Below the pieces are notes generated by a model that had not been told where the DNA came from, ran no database searches, and worked only from the letters and a program-made list of their open reading frames with translations. 64,000 nucleotides of DNA, from NCBI GenBank assembly GCA_902729315.2, contig LR746280.1, forward strand, positions 3,220,501-3,284,500, in the 5' to 3' direction. The position numbers and the translations under genes are program-made. Numbering within the stretch: position 1 is the first letter of the stretch; each line of letters begins with the position of its first letter. Of the stretch, positions 49,171 through 59,968 are shown in pieces. The stretch is from Spirodela intermedia. Taxonomy: Eukaryota > Streptophyta > Magnoliopsida > Alismatales > Araceae.

Positions 49171-50491
49171 TGTCCTAATATTTTCATTTCGTAGGTTTTT
49201 TTCTAGATTTATCCAACTAGATTCTCCTTATTGAAATCCTATTATTGGACAATTTCCTGAATTTTTTATGAGCTGATTGGGTGGCTGTCCCTCTTTTCTC
49301 CTATTCTCAAAAGCCTCTATAATTTATTTTTGGTGCAACATTATTTGATTCATAGTTTGTTGCATCATTTGACTCATTTACTACATCATTTCCATAGCAT
49401 CAGGTTGTGTTTCAGAGGACTGATTTTTCAGAAATCTGTTTTTGTTTTGGACAAAATTTCAAATTTGAATTGAATCTAAGTGCTTCTCAATTTTCAATAT
49501 TATTTGAGTTTCTCTACGAAAAATTATTTCTCTAATTAGGATTATAAAAATTTAAAAAATATTTTCTATTTTTACTAAAATTGTGGGGTACCTACACTTG
49601 TTCTTGCCTAGCATGATATTGAAATTCGAAATTATCATTTTCACCATACATAGGACATATACTATTTGAATAAAATTGAGGGTTAAGAGGCTTTCTAATA
49701 TTGTCAATAAGTAAATCAAGTTTTTCTAATCTTTAATTAATCTAATTAACCTCATTTATAAATTTAGAATCATTATCATTATGCAATTCATAAATTTCTC
49801 TCTTCTTATCCCTATCATATAATTCAAAAGAGGCTTGATCTCTAGAATTTTCACTTAAATTCTCATAAAGACTATAAATTTCATTAGAGGTTTTCTCCAC
49901 AAAAGCTCCTTCACATATAGAATCAACCATATTTTTATGTTGTTCTAATAATCTATCATAAAAAATTCTATTGAGCTGTCACTTGGGTATAGCATCATGA
50001 GGACACATTCTAAGTAAATCTTTAAACTTTTTCCATGTCTCATGTAAAGTTTCTCCTAATCTTTGAGAAAAACTCCATATATGTTTTCTCATATTTTGAG
50101 TTTTTCCTAAAGGATAAAATTTTCAAAGAAAGGTCTGTTCGATGTCTTTCTAGCTAGTTAATTCTCTATCTAATGTGGATAGCCAATGACTAGCTTTATC
50201 CTTACGTGTATGAGGAAATAATTTCATCTTAATAATTTTCAATGTAACTTGAGGGAGATTAACTAAATCACAAATCATATGAAAAAATTTTAAGTGCTGA
50301 TGAGGTTCCTCTAAAGGCAATCCATGAAAATTAGGGAGCATTTGAAAAATTCTTAGATTTATTTCGAATTTAAGAGTGGGTGCTAATGGGACTCTAATAT
50401 TAGAAGCTTTTTGAAATGAATCAGGGATATAATAATTTTTCATGGCCATAGGGTTGTTCTCAGTTCGACCTGTACTTCCTTCAAGATCCAT
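49171..50491 (-). pseudogene. M2 gag, broken
   Basis: The start ATG is at 50491 (MDLEGSTGR). The gag core is open to 50150 (LPLEEPHQHLKFFHMICDLV, DKASHWLSTLDREL). A second piece, 49930-49742, holds GAFVEKTSNEIYSLYENLSE. The rest is split by stops. Domain order matches P1 and P2. Confidence 0.85.
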
Positions 50492-50795
50492 CAAAATTAA
50501 TTTTTCTTTAAACTTTTTAGTTTTGAATGAAATAATAAAAAGATTTTCTAGCCTTAGATGCAATGATCTTTAACCATGCATAAAAAATCAATAAATTCGA
50601 GAGAAAAGTTTAGTAGTTGTTACCCTCTTTCAGTATGCTCCAGTCCTTGCCTTGCTTCGTTTCATTTTCTTTTTCTAAAAAATTTCCGCGAGAAGAAAAT
50701 AAAATAAGTGTTAAATTTTTTTCTGTGTATTCTAAGAGAAAAATAGAAAAATACTAAATATTATGCAATACATACTCGACAATGGCACCAAAATT

Positions 50796-52408
50796 TAATG
50801 TGACTTAGTCATTGTATAATAAATCATGCAAATTTAAAATTTAGAAAATTAGAAAATATAATTTTTTTGATATTTAAAAGTATTTCTGAAAACATATATC
50901 AATTATAATTCAATTAAACTTCAAAAAATAGTGATAATTTTCCAAGTCTATCATAGGGATGTAATATAATATTGGGTAGTTATTCAAAAAATTTCAAGAA
51001 TACTATTTTTTAAAAATTTTATACTAGGAAATGAAAAAGAAATATATTTAAAATAAGGGTGCATACACCAAGATGATGTCAGCACCCGGTGAACGCAAAT
51101 CGAGTAGAAATAGAGTTTCGTCTGATGATTCTTACGTAAATAATTACAAACAATTTAATTTATCAAATTAAGATCTATAAAAGCTAGAAGAATCATATTA
51201 AAATGAAGTATATCTTGGTAAATTTAAAATAAATAAATTATTACTAAATGAAATGAAAATTAAGTTGAAAGTAAGAAAAAAGAGTTCTGGCATCACAACG
51301 ATGATGCGTGAGTGATGCACCAGAATCCTGAGCTTCGAGAGGATTATCATGTAGTATCTATGGCCTCGAAGGCTCTCCTTGGACAAGGATGACGTGGGCA
51401 ATCTCTAGATCTCTTTGCGAAGTCTAGAGATCAATGAAATGGGTTGTCGAATCGTCTCTGATGGCTGTCATCCAATGGAGTGAAAAAATAGTAACTTTGT
51501 GGCTTTCCGACGATTGTCACCCAATAGAGAAGAGCTGGATGGAGGTGGGACGCATGTTAGGGAGCTTCATCCTCAAGTCCACGTAGCAAGAGGAGGCTCT
51601 TCATCACATCTGGTACATTCTCAAGAGGTGACGACTTGTCTCCCGATAGATCGTCCTCTTCCCAATGATGGCTTATTCGTCGACCAATCAGAAATACTTT
51701 ACTTGATGGATTCACGATCCTTTTATCGTGAATCATTCAATAGTTTTAGTAACAATGCTTCGTGAATCACATTGACGAGATTTCATTGATGATCCAACTA
51801 TTATAGTTGCTTAATCCTTCATTGGCGATCTGCAAGAAAGTCACAATAATCAGATAAAAAATATGAATTTTGGCTCTAGGAGGATTCAAACTCACACCGG
51901 CTGCCATGCCCTTTCTGGGGAGGGTGTGACACACATTTAGTGGCACATCAATTGTGTGCCAAAATTTCTGGTGAATATATAGTAATTTACATTTCTGATT
52001 AAGTCCCTTTCTCGCGCGTGTATGACCACTCTTTGCCCCACAGCTCAGTGTCCATTGATGAAGTGGAAGGGGGGTGGCACACACACCTATCGATCTAAGC
52101 CGCTCGAGCTGCTACTTGCAGCTACTCCTCGACTGCACTTTTGACCCCCTTGTGGGCTCGGCTAGCCAATAGGTCCCCCCCATTTTGTCCTATTTTTATT
52201 TTAATTTCTTTTTCTTCATTTATCTCAAAAGTAAGACTATAAAAATCATATAAATTTATATCAAATCACATAACTACCCAAAAATTCATGTTAATCAATT
52301 AAAAACCACTTTTCACACTTTAACACAAATATAAGTCTATTTATCATGAGTTAAGGCTAAAATTATATTATTTACTAATTATTAACTCATGATAATGAAG
52401 CCTTATCA
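50796..52408 (-). repeat. M2 5' LTR (1,613 bp)
   Basis: Plus-strand ends are TAATGTGACTTAGTCATTG (decayed TGACATGAC) and GAAGCCTTATCA. It is preceded by the primer-binding region, read on the plus strand as CTCGACAATGGCACCAAAAT. Short-subfamily junction near 51905. Confidence 0.88.
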
Positions 52409-53054
52409 AGGTCAAACCTAAAGAGGAAGAAGAATAGATGGGCATACTAGTGGTGACCCAAAAGGCTGCCGAGAAGATTGAGCTAAGATGAGACATGCGA
52501 TCCCTAGAGAGAACAGTCTCTTAGATCTAGAATGTGATGGACGGATGAAATCCATTAAGATAAATCCCAACATAAAACTCTTGATGATAGTGTTGGAGTG
52601 TTAGAAGGTTGATAGTAGGGGGCTGATAGATATAAACCTCCTAGATGAGGGCTTGGAGGCGATTGTAGTGCACCAAAAGAGAGAGATCACCTTGTTTGTA
52701 CGAGAGAAGAGACTCGAAGATCTCTACAACTCAATCAATGTTCATCCGATTGACATACATAATCTCCATAGTGAGATATAGGAGATGGGCTGAGGTGATC
52801 TGCACCAGTGGCTCGGCAATACTAGGCTCGATACTTTGAAGCAATCATGTGATGACGGCTGAGTCAAGCTGCAACCATGTCACATACGAGGAGTCTTGAA
52901 GGTTGGGTGGGTCCTTTGAGAGGTGATCAAGGAGACTATGAGATCTAATGAAGAGCTCGAAGCCAGATGCCCATGACGCATAATTGTGGCCATTGAAGAT
53001 ATATGTTAGTCAAGTAAGTTGTGCCGTGATAGAGTGACAAACCAAAGGAGCCAT
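52409..53054 (-). pseudogene. copia-A gag, broken
   Basis: The ATG at 53054 starts MAPLVCHSI. After a stop the reading continues as FNGHNYASWASGFELFIRSH, LQDSSYVTWLQLDSAVITWL, EPSIAEPLVQITSAHLLYLT and YNRLQALIQEVY, which is a copia-type gag (UBN2-like). It ends at M2. The zinc knuckle and most of the protease that should follow are absent: 35883 already reads the end of the protease. The missing segment was probably lost in the same deletion that removed the outer end of the M2 3' LTR. Confidence 0.7.
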
Positions 53055-53767
53055 TGGAGAAAAGAGAAGAGAACACTAGTTAGAAGAAGCTCAAAGAGCT
53101 TGGAGGTAGTCAACAAAAGGGAATGAGACGACACCATGAGGCTAGTGGGTTGGGACTAGAGGGCTAGGTGGTGGGGTGAGCAAGTCGGGGCCGAATGGGC
53201 TGGTCTAGAGGGTTAGGTAGAGCCAGTGGGCTGACTAAGCTGCACTGGGCTTGTGGATCCATACGGGTCCAATGGGTCTATTTAGGCCGGTCCCGAGTGG
53301 GCCAATCCAAAAGAAAACTATCGGCTAGCTCATAGGGAGACAAGCAAAACCCTATCTACCGCGGTTGGATGATGACGGCAAGGGCTGGGGCGCGACAGCA
53401 AGGGAGTGACGGCAAGGGCACAATGGCAAGTGCACGACAGCGAGGGTGCAACAGCAAGGGCATGACAACAAGGGCGCGATAGTGAGGAGGGACCTTGATG
53501 GTAGTGGCGATGCCCTCGGCACTTCAAAATGATGGGGCCTGTAATGGTGCAATAGTGAGGGTGCGATGGTGAGGAGGGGCCTCAATGGTGACACAATGTT
53601 GGAGACATTAGAGAAGGGGAGGAGATAAATAGCACTAACAAGGAATGATGGTGGCAAGGAAGGCGGCACCAAAATGAGAAGGAGAGCGATAGTAGAGACG
53701 ATGATGATGCTAGAAGAGGGAAGATTAGCAACACTAAAGAACTGCTCAAGGAGATCTTTAGCATATC
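53055..53767 (-). other. copia-A leader, GC-rich, with imperfect repeats
   Basis: Upstream of copia-A gag on the minus strand. At 53370-53600 a purine-rich unit (GGCAAGGGCNNGACAGC-like, plus strand) recurs many times in imperfect form. Neither a 5' LTR nor a tRNA-Met type primer-binding site was found. The open frames on the minus strand are Leu/Ser/Pro-rich and low-complexity. Confidence 0.4.
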
Positions 53768-54758
53768 AATAGGACATACCTTGATAACATCACTTTATAA
53801 AGGTATTCACATAATTATTTTAATTTCTCTTATATAGGTGAGCAACTATCTAGGGTTTGAATCCTACTAGAGCTAAAATATTGATTGAAAAGTAAGCCAT
53901 TGTGAGGAAAAAGACAATCTACTAAGAGATGAGTTGCCACCTCCTAAGAGTGTTCTAGATGTAATGAAAAGCCTCATCTTACTACATGGACCTGAAGATG
54001 AAGCTTCTTAGGATGTGCCTTACCTCCATCTAGCTCATCTCTACTAGGTGATAGTTGTTAGAGTGCTGCAAAGTTGTTGTTTTCCTATTTTGTCAGGTGA
54101 CAACCATAAAAAATGATTTGAGAGCTCATTTCATTAATTTTTAGATTTTATAAGAAAATCTAGAGATTCTCCCCATCATTTCTGTCCAAAGAGAGCCTTT
54201 AAAGTTATAGACATCACATGATAATCCTCCCAAATATACAAAATTCTAATAATTATTGTTGCAAAGCTAAAACTCTGCCTTTTCTACTTTAAACTTAGTT
54301 TTTACTTAATTTAATAATACTTTGTGTGATTTCAAGTTTTGAAACTCTTCTTCTAGCTTTTATATAACTTAATTTAACCTATTAAGTTACAATTATCTTC
54401 ATTTGTAATTACTTACGTAAGAACTACTAAATAAAACTTTATTTTTGCCTAACTTACATTCATTGGATACTAACATCATCTTGACGCCTGCACCCTTATT
54501 TCTCTTTTTCTTAAATTTTATTTAGTCTTAAAACTATAAAAAGTAAATTCTTTTAGAAAAATTCTAAAATATTATCAAATATTATCTTACATCCTTATGA
54601 TTGACTTAAAAAATTTTCATTATTTTTAGAACATTTTATCAAATTATAATTAATTTATTTTTTTCTAAAATATTTCTAAAAATCTAAAAATTAGTATTTT
54701 TTAGTGTTATACATTTTAAATTTCTGTGATTTATCAGAAAAAACAACTAGTCATGTCA
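53768..54758 (+). mobile_element. old LTR fragment, 3' part, long-LTR subfamily
   Basis: It is recognisable from GGACATACCTTGATAACATC (counterpart of GATATACCATGATGACGTC) through the GGTGATAG/GGTGACAAC repeats near 54050 and the GACGCCTGCACCCTTATTTC block to AACAACTAGTCATGTCA. The first 550 bp or so are missing. It is among the most diverged copies. Confidence 0.75.
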
Positions 54759-57622
54759 AGATCCTTTTTTAATTAAAACTACTATGCATGTATAAACTTT
54801 CAAGATTCTATATTATTCTAAAGTACTAAAAGAGATAAAACTTTTCATTAGTTTTAGAACATGTTATAATCCTAGAGTTCTTATGATGCCATCAAACATT
54901 TGAATTTTCTGATTTTACTATCTATTACAACTTTTACAATTACATTATCTCCTAAAGTTATTATAAAAATACTAACTTATATCTTAGTACAAAACTACTC
55001 TCCTCTAGGGCACATGTGAAAGTACAACTATAATAAAGAATATTTTATCCTTAAAATAATAATGGAGACCTGCAAAACTCTTATCATTTGACTACTTGCT
55101 CTTAAACACTATTTAATGTATTTTTCTCTTAAAACATTTCCTTTCCCTTATTTAAAGTGGGAGATTTTTTCATCATGTGTCCTCTTTGATTGCATTCACA
55201 ATACTACAACTAAAGAGAGATTTTGGTCTACACATCCTTTTTATCACTTTTTTTCTAGTTCTTATCCATTCTATAAGCTCATCTATACAACGAGTTTGTA
55301 ATGGTGATTGTTTCAACTTAGAGTTTTAAGTCTTGAAATATTTCATAGAGATATCTTCTCTCATATACAAAATACATATATGAAAATGATGAAGATAATA
55401 CAAATATAAGTTTTGATTCTTAGCTTTTCTTTTAACACGATAATTTTTAGAGATATAAAATGTTGATGCCCTTGGTTTTTGATGATTATAGATGATTTGT
55501 TTCAAAATTTATTACCTCATATTGATGTTTATTTGTATGTTTTACTTAATATAGTGAAAAAATTAATCATATTGTTTTTCTTTATTAAATGATTAAATCC
55601 AAGGTTTAAACCCTTGAGATTGAGTAATTTTTCTATCTATGGAATACTTGAGGATAAATAATTACTAAAATTAGAAAGATCTACAACCTAAAATCTATGT
55701 TTATATGGTATGAGTTGATATACATGTCAACACATTCACAATAGAGTCTAGTATCTGAATTTATACATATGATCATCTGACTTTAGTAGTTTAGTGCTTA
55801 TCAATTATGTCATTTTCACAGAATATTAGATAGGTTTGACAAAGTATTACTTCTATTCAATAAGCAAGAAAATAAGAAATGAATTAAAGATTCAACTTTG
55901 GAAACAATAACTCAATGGTGACTTTAGTTTGAATTTTAAGTCAAATATTCAAAGATTAGAAGATTTAAAATGTTTTTACTATATAAGATAGAACATGAAA
56001 AAAATTAAATAAGTGTTTCGAATGTTGGAAATCTGGAAAAATAGGAAATCAAGTACGTGATGAGAACTGATATTTTGGAGGAGTGTTTTGAACTGAAATA
56101 TGAATAAATACACAAACATCTAAGCCTTATCATCAAGCTCTTCACGTTGCATATGTCAATGAAGAATAAGAAGCTTCATACTCTTAATCGTATCAACCTA
56201 GTTAAACAAATAAATCATTTATTACAATTATTATTTTCCATCAGGCCCTAAGATAGCTAGATGAAGAGGGGAGAGTAGATTTGGCAAAGGCACAAGGTGC
56301 TTGTAGTTGTATTGGACCCAAGAGGGGGCTAGGTCTATAGAGATGAACTCACCAAACTTGGACCATTGATCTTATTGAAATCAGTATGTATTCTTGAGGA
56401 GAATAGTTAATACTTGAGGATCATTTCCTCTGAAACTGTAATTAGTTGAGTGAGGAGTGAACCAATAAACTTCATATAAAATTTTAATATTTTTGGTTTG
56501 AAAGTGTTGATAGGTCTTAATATTGTAGATAACTTTTATGCATGTGTCAGCACATTCACCTCTTTAGGCCAACACAGACTACCTTTAGAAAGAATCTATT
56601 TTAGAACCAAAAAACCATCAAAACATTTAGAAACCCTCTTGGTGTCCTGATTAGTCTTATCATTCCAACAATCATGGAAAATCAAGTCAAAAACAATAAA
56701 CATATCATCTTTCATTGAAATAGTATGAAACCATTGCTTTAAATATGAATAGTTTGTGAGATACTTGAACATAAATATAGAATTTCGTTAGCAACATCTC
56801 ACCTTACAATATACATCAAATTTAAATCGTAAGAACTCACTCTATGTACTCTTGTTTCTCTTCATGTTTTCCACTCAGTTGATAAAGGAATTTTGTCTTT
56901 GGTTGCCTTGCTCAACCCTTATTAGACAAATATTATCTAAATCTTTTATCTTTCCATCAGCATGATACGTGGTGGCATCATTCCCCATCCTGCCAGTAAG
57001 GTGGTGATATCCCTCCTCAACCAACATGACAAACAGCGGCAGCAGCAACTCCCTTCATCTGCCAATGGGGTAAGTGGTGGGAGCTCTCTTCATCTGCCAA
57101 GAGGGAAGGCCGCAGCGGCTGCGGCTCTCTCTCACCCTTTGGGTTTTTCACGGGGCACAGACTTCCCTTTTTTATATAGAATAACTGGGTCACCTTTATA
57201 TGGCCCTCATGGAGTCCACGGCCAATAATGGTGGAAGGCCCATTTCCATGAGAACGGTCTGCGGAAATGAGCTACTTCCAACGTCCGCCCATGACAGATG
57301 AGGCACAACCCACGGAGGTCGTGAGATCTTATTCTAAACTTCATCACATCTAGTAAAACCCATCGTTGTCATTGGTCGTGTAGGAGTAACCTGGGAACCA
57401 TATAAATTATCGCGCCCTTGCCATGGTGTGGGCTGATCCTATTCCCTTCCCTTATTTCCGGTCGTATAAATCAAGTGGTCATCACTCCCCGGTGATAGAT
57501 AGTCCAAACAGGTTCAGTGGATGAAAGTTCTAAGCTTTTTCACCGGTTGATCTCATGCAGGACTTAATGTGAATGAGACTCTGGAATTCCTGTGCTAACA
57601 GAAAAATATTTAGAAAGGGCTA
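54759..57622. other. intergenic DNA, no gene recognised
   Basis: AT-rich to about 56940, then GC-richer toward the 11S gene. An open frame at 56962-57228 (plus) is Gly/Ser/Ala-rich, with no recognisable domain and no good splice context; I do not call it a gene. Part of 57230-57622 may be distal promoter of the left 11S gene. Confidence 0.5.
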
Positions 57623-57683
57623 ATATCCACGTACGAGCCTAAAGCCCTTCTCTCCCGAGGAGGGTTGCCGCCACCCGTTGCAT

Positions 57684-57689
57684 TGCATG
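57684..57689 (+). promoter_or_regulatory. RY-core element, left 11S promoter
   Basis: TGCATG (reverse complement CATGCA) lies about 215 bp upstream of the TATA box. RY motifs are binding sites of seed B3 factors of the ABI3/FUS3 type. The right copy reads TGCATT at the same place. Confidence 0.4.
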
Positions 57690-57899
57690 GGAAGGTTTCA
57701 CAGCTGGGGTGAGCCAGGTACAGTGAACCTAGACGCTGTGTGAACTCCGCCGCGGCGGCGACGCCTCAGGGCCCGCCGCCACCTCCTCCAGGGCCTGTAG
57801 GGTCGAAGATTCTACGCGGCGCCGGCGAGACGTGAGGTGGTCACGAGAAAGGGACGAGCTGGGAAGGTAACAAGAACTCCGCAACCGCCTTCTCGACCC

Positions 57900-57907
57900 T
57901 ATAAATA
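57900..57907 (+). promoter_or_regulatory. TATA box, left 11S gene
   Basis: TATAAATA lies 64 bp upstream of the ATG at 57971, with an identical surrounding sequence in the right copy. Confidence 0.85.
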
Positions 57908-57970
57908 CCGGGGCCTCTCCTTCCTCATCCCAAACCGAGCTGCATTCGCTTCTCAGACCGCTTGGTGGCC

Positions 57971-59602
57971 ATGGCGACTAGAAGTGGGTTGTCCCTGCTC
58001 TCCTCCGCCGTCTGCGTGCTCCTCCTCTCCCAGGGTTGTCTCGGCCAGCTGCCCTTCGGAGAGGGGAGGCAGCCCCGCCGGCAGACGGAGAGGAGGGAAT
58101 GGCGGCTCGAGAGGCTAGAGGCAGTGGAGCCGTCAAGGAGGATCCAGGCCGAAGCGGGGGTGATCGAGTACTGGGACCAGAACCAGGAGCAGTTCCAGCT
58201 CGCTGGCGTCGCTGCCTACCGCACGACCATCGAGCCCAAAGGGCTTCTTCTGCCCTACTACTCCAACGCCCCTCGCCTCGTCTACATCATCCAAGGTCAG
58301 TGCCGTGAGACAGACCGGGATATCTCGCAGATTAACGCCACAGTTCTCTAAGAGGCCGCTTGCTCTCTATCTCTCCTTGTTCTCATAGGGAACGGTGTTA
58401 CTAGCTCCGTGTTCCCGGGATGCCCGGAGACGTTCCAGTCCTTCCAACAGTCGGAGCCACGGGAGGAGGAACGACGGGGAGAGAGCCTTCGTGATCAGCA
58501 CCAAAAGATTCACCGGTTCCGGGAGGGAGACGTCATCGCTCTGCCGGCCGGCGTGGCCACCTGGTTCTACAACGACGGTGAGACGCCCGTCGTCGCCGTC
58601 ACCGTCGCCGACTCAGGCAACAACGCCAACCAGCTCGATCAGACACTGCGAGTAAGCTATTCACCCGTTCGGATCCTCGTCTACTCCAGTTGGAGAACTT
58701 GTGCTTACCAGAGTATCCTCTGATGTTTCGTTTTCTCCGGGATCGTTCTGCAGAGGTTTGAGCTGGCCGGCAGCCCGGAACGCCGAGAATCGAGCGAGGG
58801 AGAGGAGGCCTTCTCCGGCAACGTCTTCCGTGGACTCAACGTTGACGTACTTGCCGAGGCATTCGGCGTCAGCCGGGAGACCATAAGGAAGTTACAAGGA
58901 CACGACGACCGGAGGGGCAATATAGTCCGGGTCGAGAGGGGACTCCAGTTCGTGAGGCCGGAGAGACGCCAAGAACGGCAGGAAGAGGAAGAGGAAGAAG
59001 AAGAGAGGCGGCGGAGGAGGACGAGGGGGACAAACGGTCTAGAGGAGATCCTCTGCAACCTCAGGAACAGAGAGAACATCCGCAACCCGGATCGTGCCGA
59101 TGTGTACAGTCGGGAGGCCGGAAGCGTCACCAGCCTCAACAGCCAGAAGCTCCCAATCCTCCGGTTCCTTCGGCTGAGCGTGGAGGGGGGATTCCTCAGG
59201 CAGAACGCCCACTACGCGCCCCACTGGAACATCAACGCCCACAGCATCCTCTACGTCACCAGGGGCCGCGCCCGCCTCCAGATCTCCGGCAACCAAGGCC
59301 GGGGGGCCAGCTTCGACCGCGAGGTGCGGCGGGGCCAGATCGTCGTCATCCCGCAGAACTTCGTGGTGGCGGCGCAGGCCGGGAGCGAGGGGTTCGAGTG
59401 GGTCTCTTTCAAGACCGAGGACTTCCCTCTGGTCAGCCCGCTGGCGGGGAAGGCGTCTGTCTTCCGCGGCCTGCCGGAGGGCGTCATCGCCAACTCCTAC
59501 CGGCTGTCGGACGAGGAGGCGAGGAGGGTGAAGCACGGGAGGGGCGAGGAGTTCCTCGTCTTCCGTCCCCGGGCGCAAGGTGGTCGAGTCGCCGCTGCTT
59601 GA
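57971..59602 (+). CDS. 11S globulin (legumin-type) seed storage preproprotein, left copy
   Basis: Three exons: 57971-58295, 58389-58651 and 58754-59602, with introns of 93 and 102 bp that have GT...AG ends. The product has 478 residues. I chose the ATG at 57971 because a hydrophobic signal peptide follows (about residues 1-25, [17 protein letters not shown]). The acidic chain carries the first cupin domain ([10 protein letters not shown], then [40 protein letters not shown]). An Arg/Glu-rich hypervariable tract follows. The legumain-type processing site is Asn290-Gly291 (NGLEEILC). The basic chain carries the second cupin ([30 protein letters not shown], and [10 protein letters not shown]). 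The interchain cysteines 120 and 297 are present; the intrachain pair is missing (Trp44, Leu77). The protein would enter the ER, form trimers and be cleaved in protein storage vacuoles into hexamers. Most 11S genes have three introns; here the third is absent. Confidence 0.95.
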
Positions 59603-59675
59603 AAGGGCCGCAGAAGACTTGGCTGTGCTAATAAGAGCGGAGTCGGCTCCCTTCGTCGTCGTCTTTCTTGTTCGG

Positions 59676-59681
59676 AATAAA
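59676..59681 (+). promoter_or_regulatory. polyadenylation signal, left 11S gene
   Basis: AATAAA lies 74 bp after the stop codon, with the same sequence in the right copy at 61570-61575. Confidence 0.7.
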
Positions 59682-59968
59682 AACTCAATAACGGGCGATG
59701 CTTTACTTGTCCTAAATCTTTGCCTTCCATTTCCCCTCGTGATGATCGGAGAACGGCTCAATCTTTAACAGCGGGGCAGTCACTGGGTCAGGTACACTGC
59801 TTAAACATGAAAGGGCTCGAGTTGACATTACTAAAATGTCAAACTCATTCAACAAGGCGTGAAGGGATGCAGACTCATTTGGAGGATGCTGTAATAAGGC
59901 CGGCCTGAGCCCACGGCCCGCTCTCATTTTGATTTTCGACGGCACAGTGTCAACAGAAGCGAGAACCA

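Larger units (their letters stand above)
35884..52408 (-). mobile_element. M2: gag-only Athila-like element, minus strand, one end deleted
   Basis: The right end is an LTR end (GAAGCCTTATCA at 52408). The 5' LTR is 50796-52408, the internal region is 50795-47287 plus 38103-37353, and the 3' LTR is 37352-35884. The 3' LTR lacks its outer end of roughly 170 bp. The flanking base pairs at 52409-52413 (AGGTC) have no partner at 35884, so the target-site duplication is lost. Without P2, the internal region is about 4.3 kb and has gag plus the acidic frame but no pol, as in P1 and P2. Confidence 0.88.
57623..59968 (+). repeat. left arm of large inverted repeat
   Basis: Its reverse complement is at 61283-63628; both arms are 2,346 bp. 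From about 57900 to 59968, positions pair exactly (coordinates sum to 121251) without an indel and with about four differences. From 57623 to 57899, small indels and many substitutions appear. The inner border is abrupt after GCGAGAACCA. Confidence 0.95.

Noticed and set aside
53330-53764. Leu/Ser-rich open frames that look like a secreted or membrane protein
   Set aside because: They are readings of a purine/pyrimidine-biased imperfect repeat in the copia leader; there is no stable motif and no start context.
5034-54758. CRISPR array or tandem satellite suggested by the many dispersed repeats
   Set aside because: The repeats are whole LTRs with target-site duplications at irregular spacing, in a plant nuclear context.
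56962-57228. 88-codon open frame upstream of the left 11S gene
   Set aside because: Simple composition, no domain and no counterpart upstream of the right copy.
59039-59761. Long 240-codon open frame antisense to the 11S gene, and its mirror at 61490-62212
   Set aside because: It is a shadow of the GC-rich exon 3: it overlaps the cupin coding sequence in another frame, has no recognisable domain and repeats only because of the inverted duplication.
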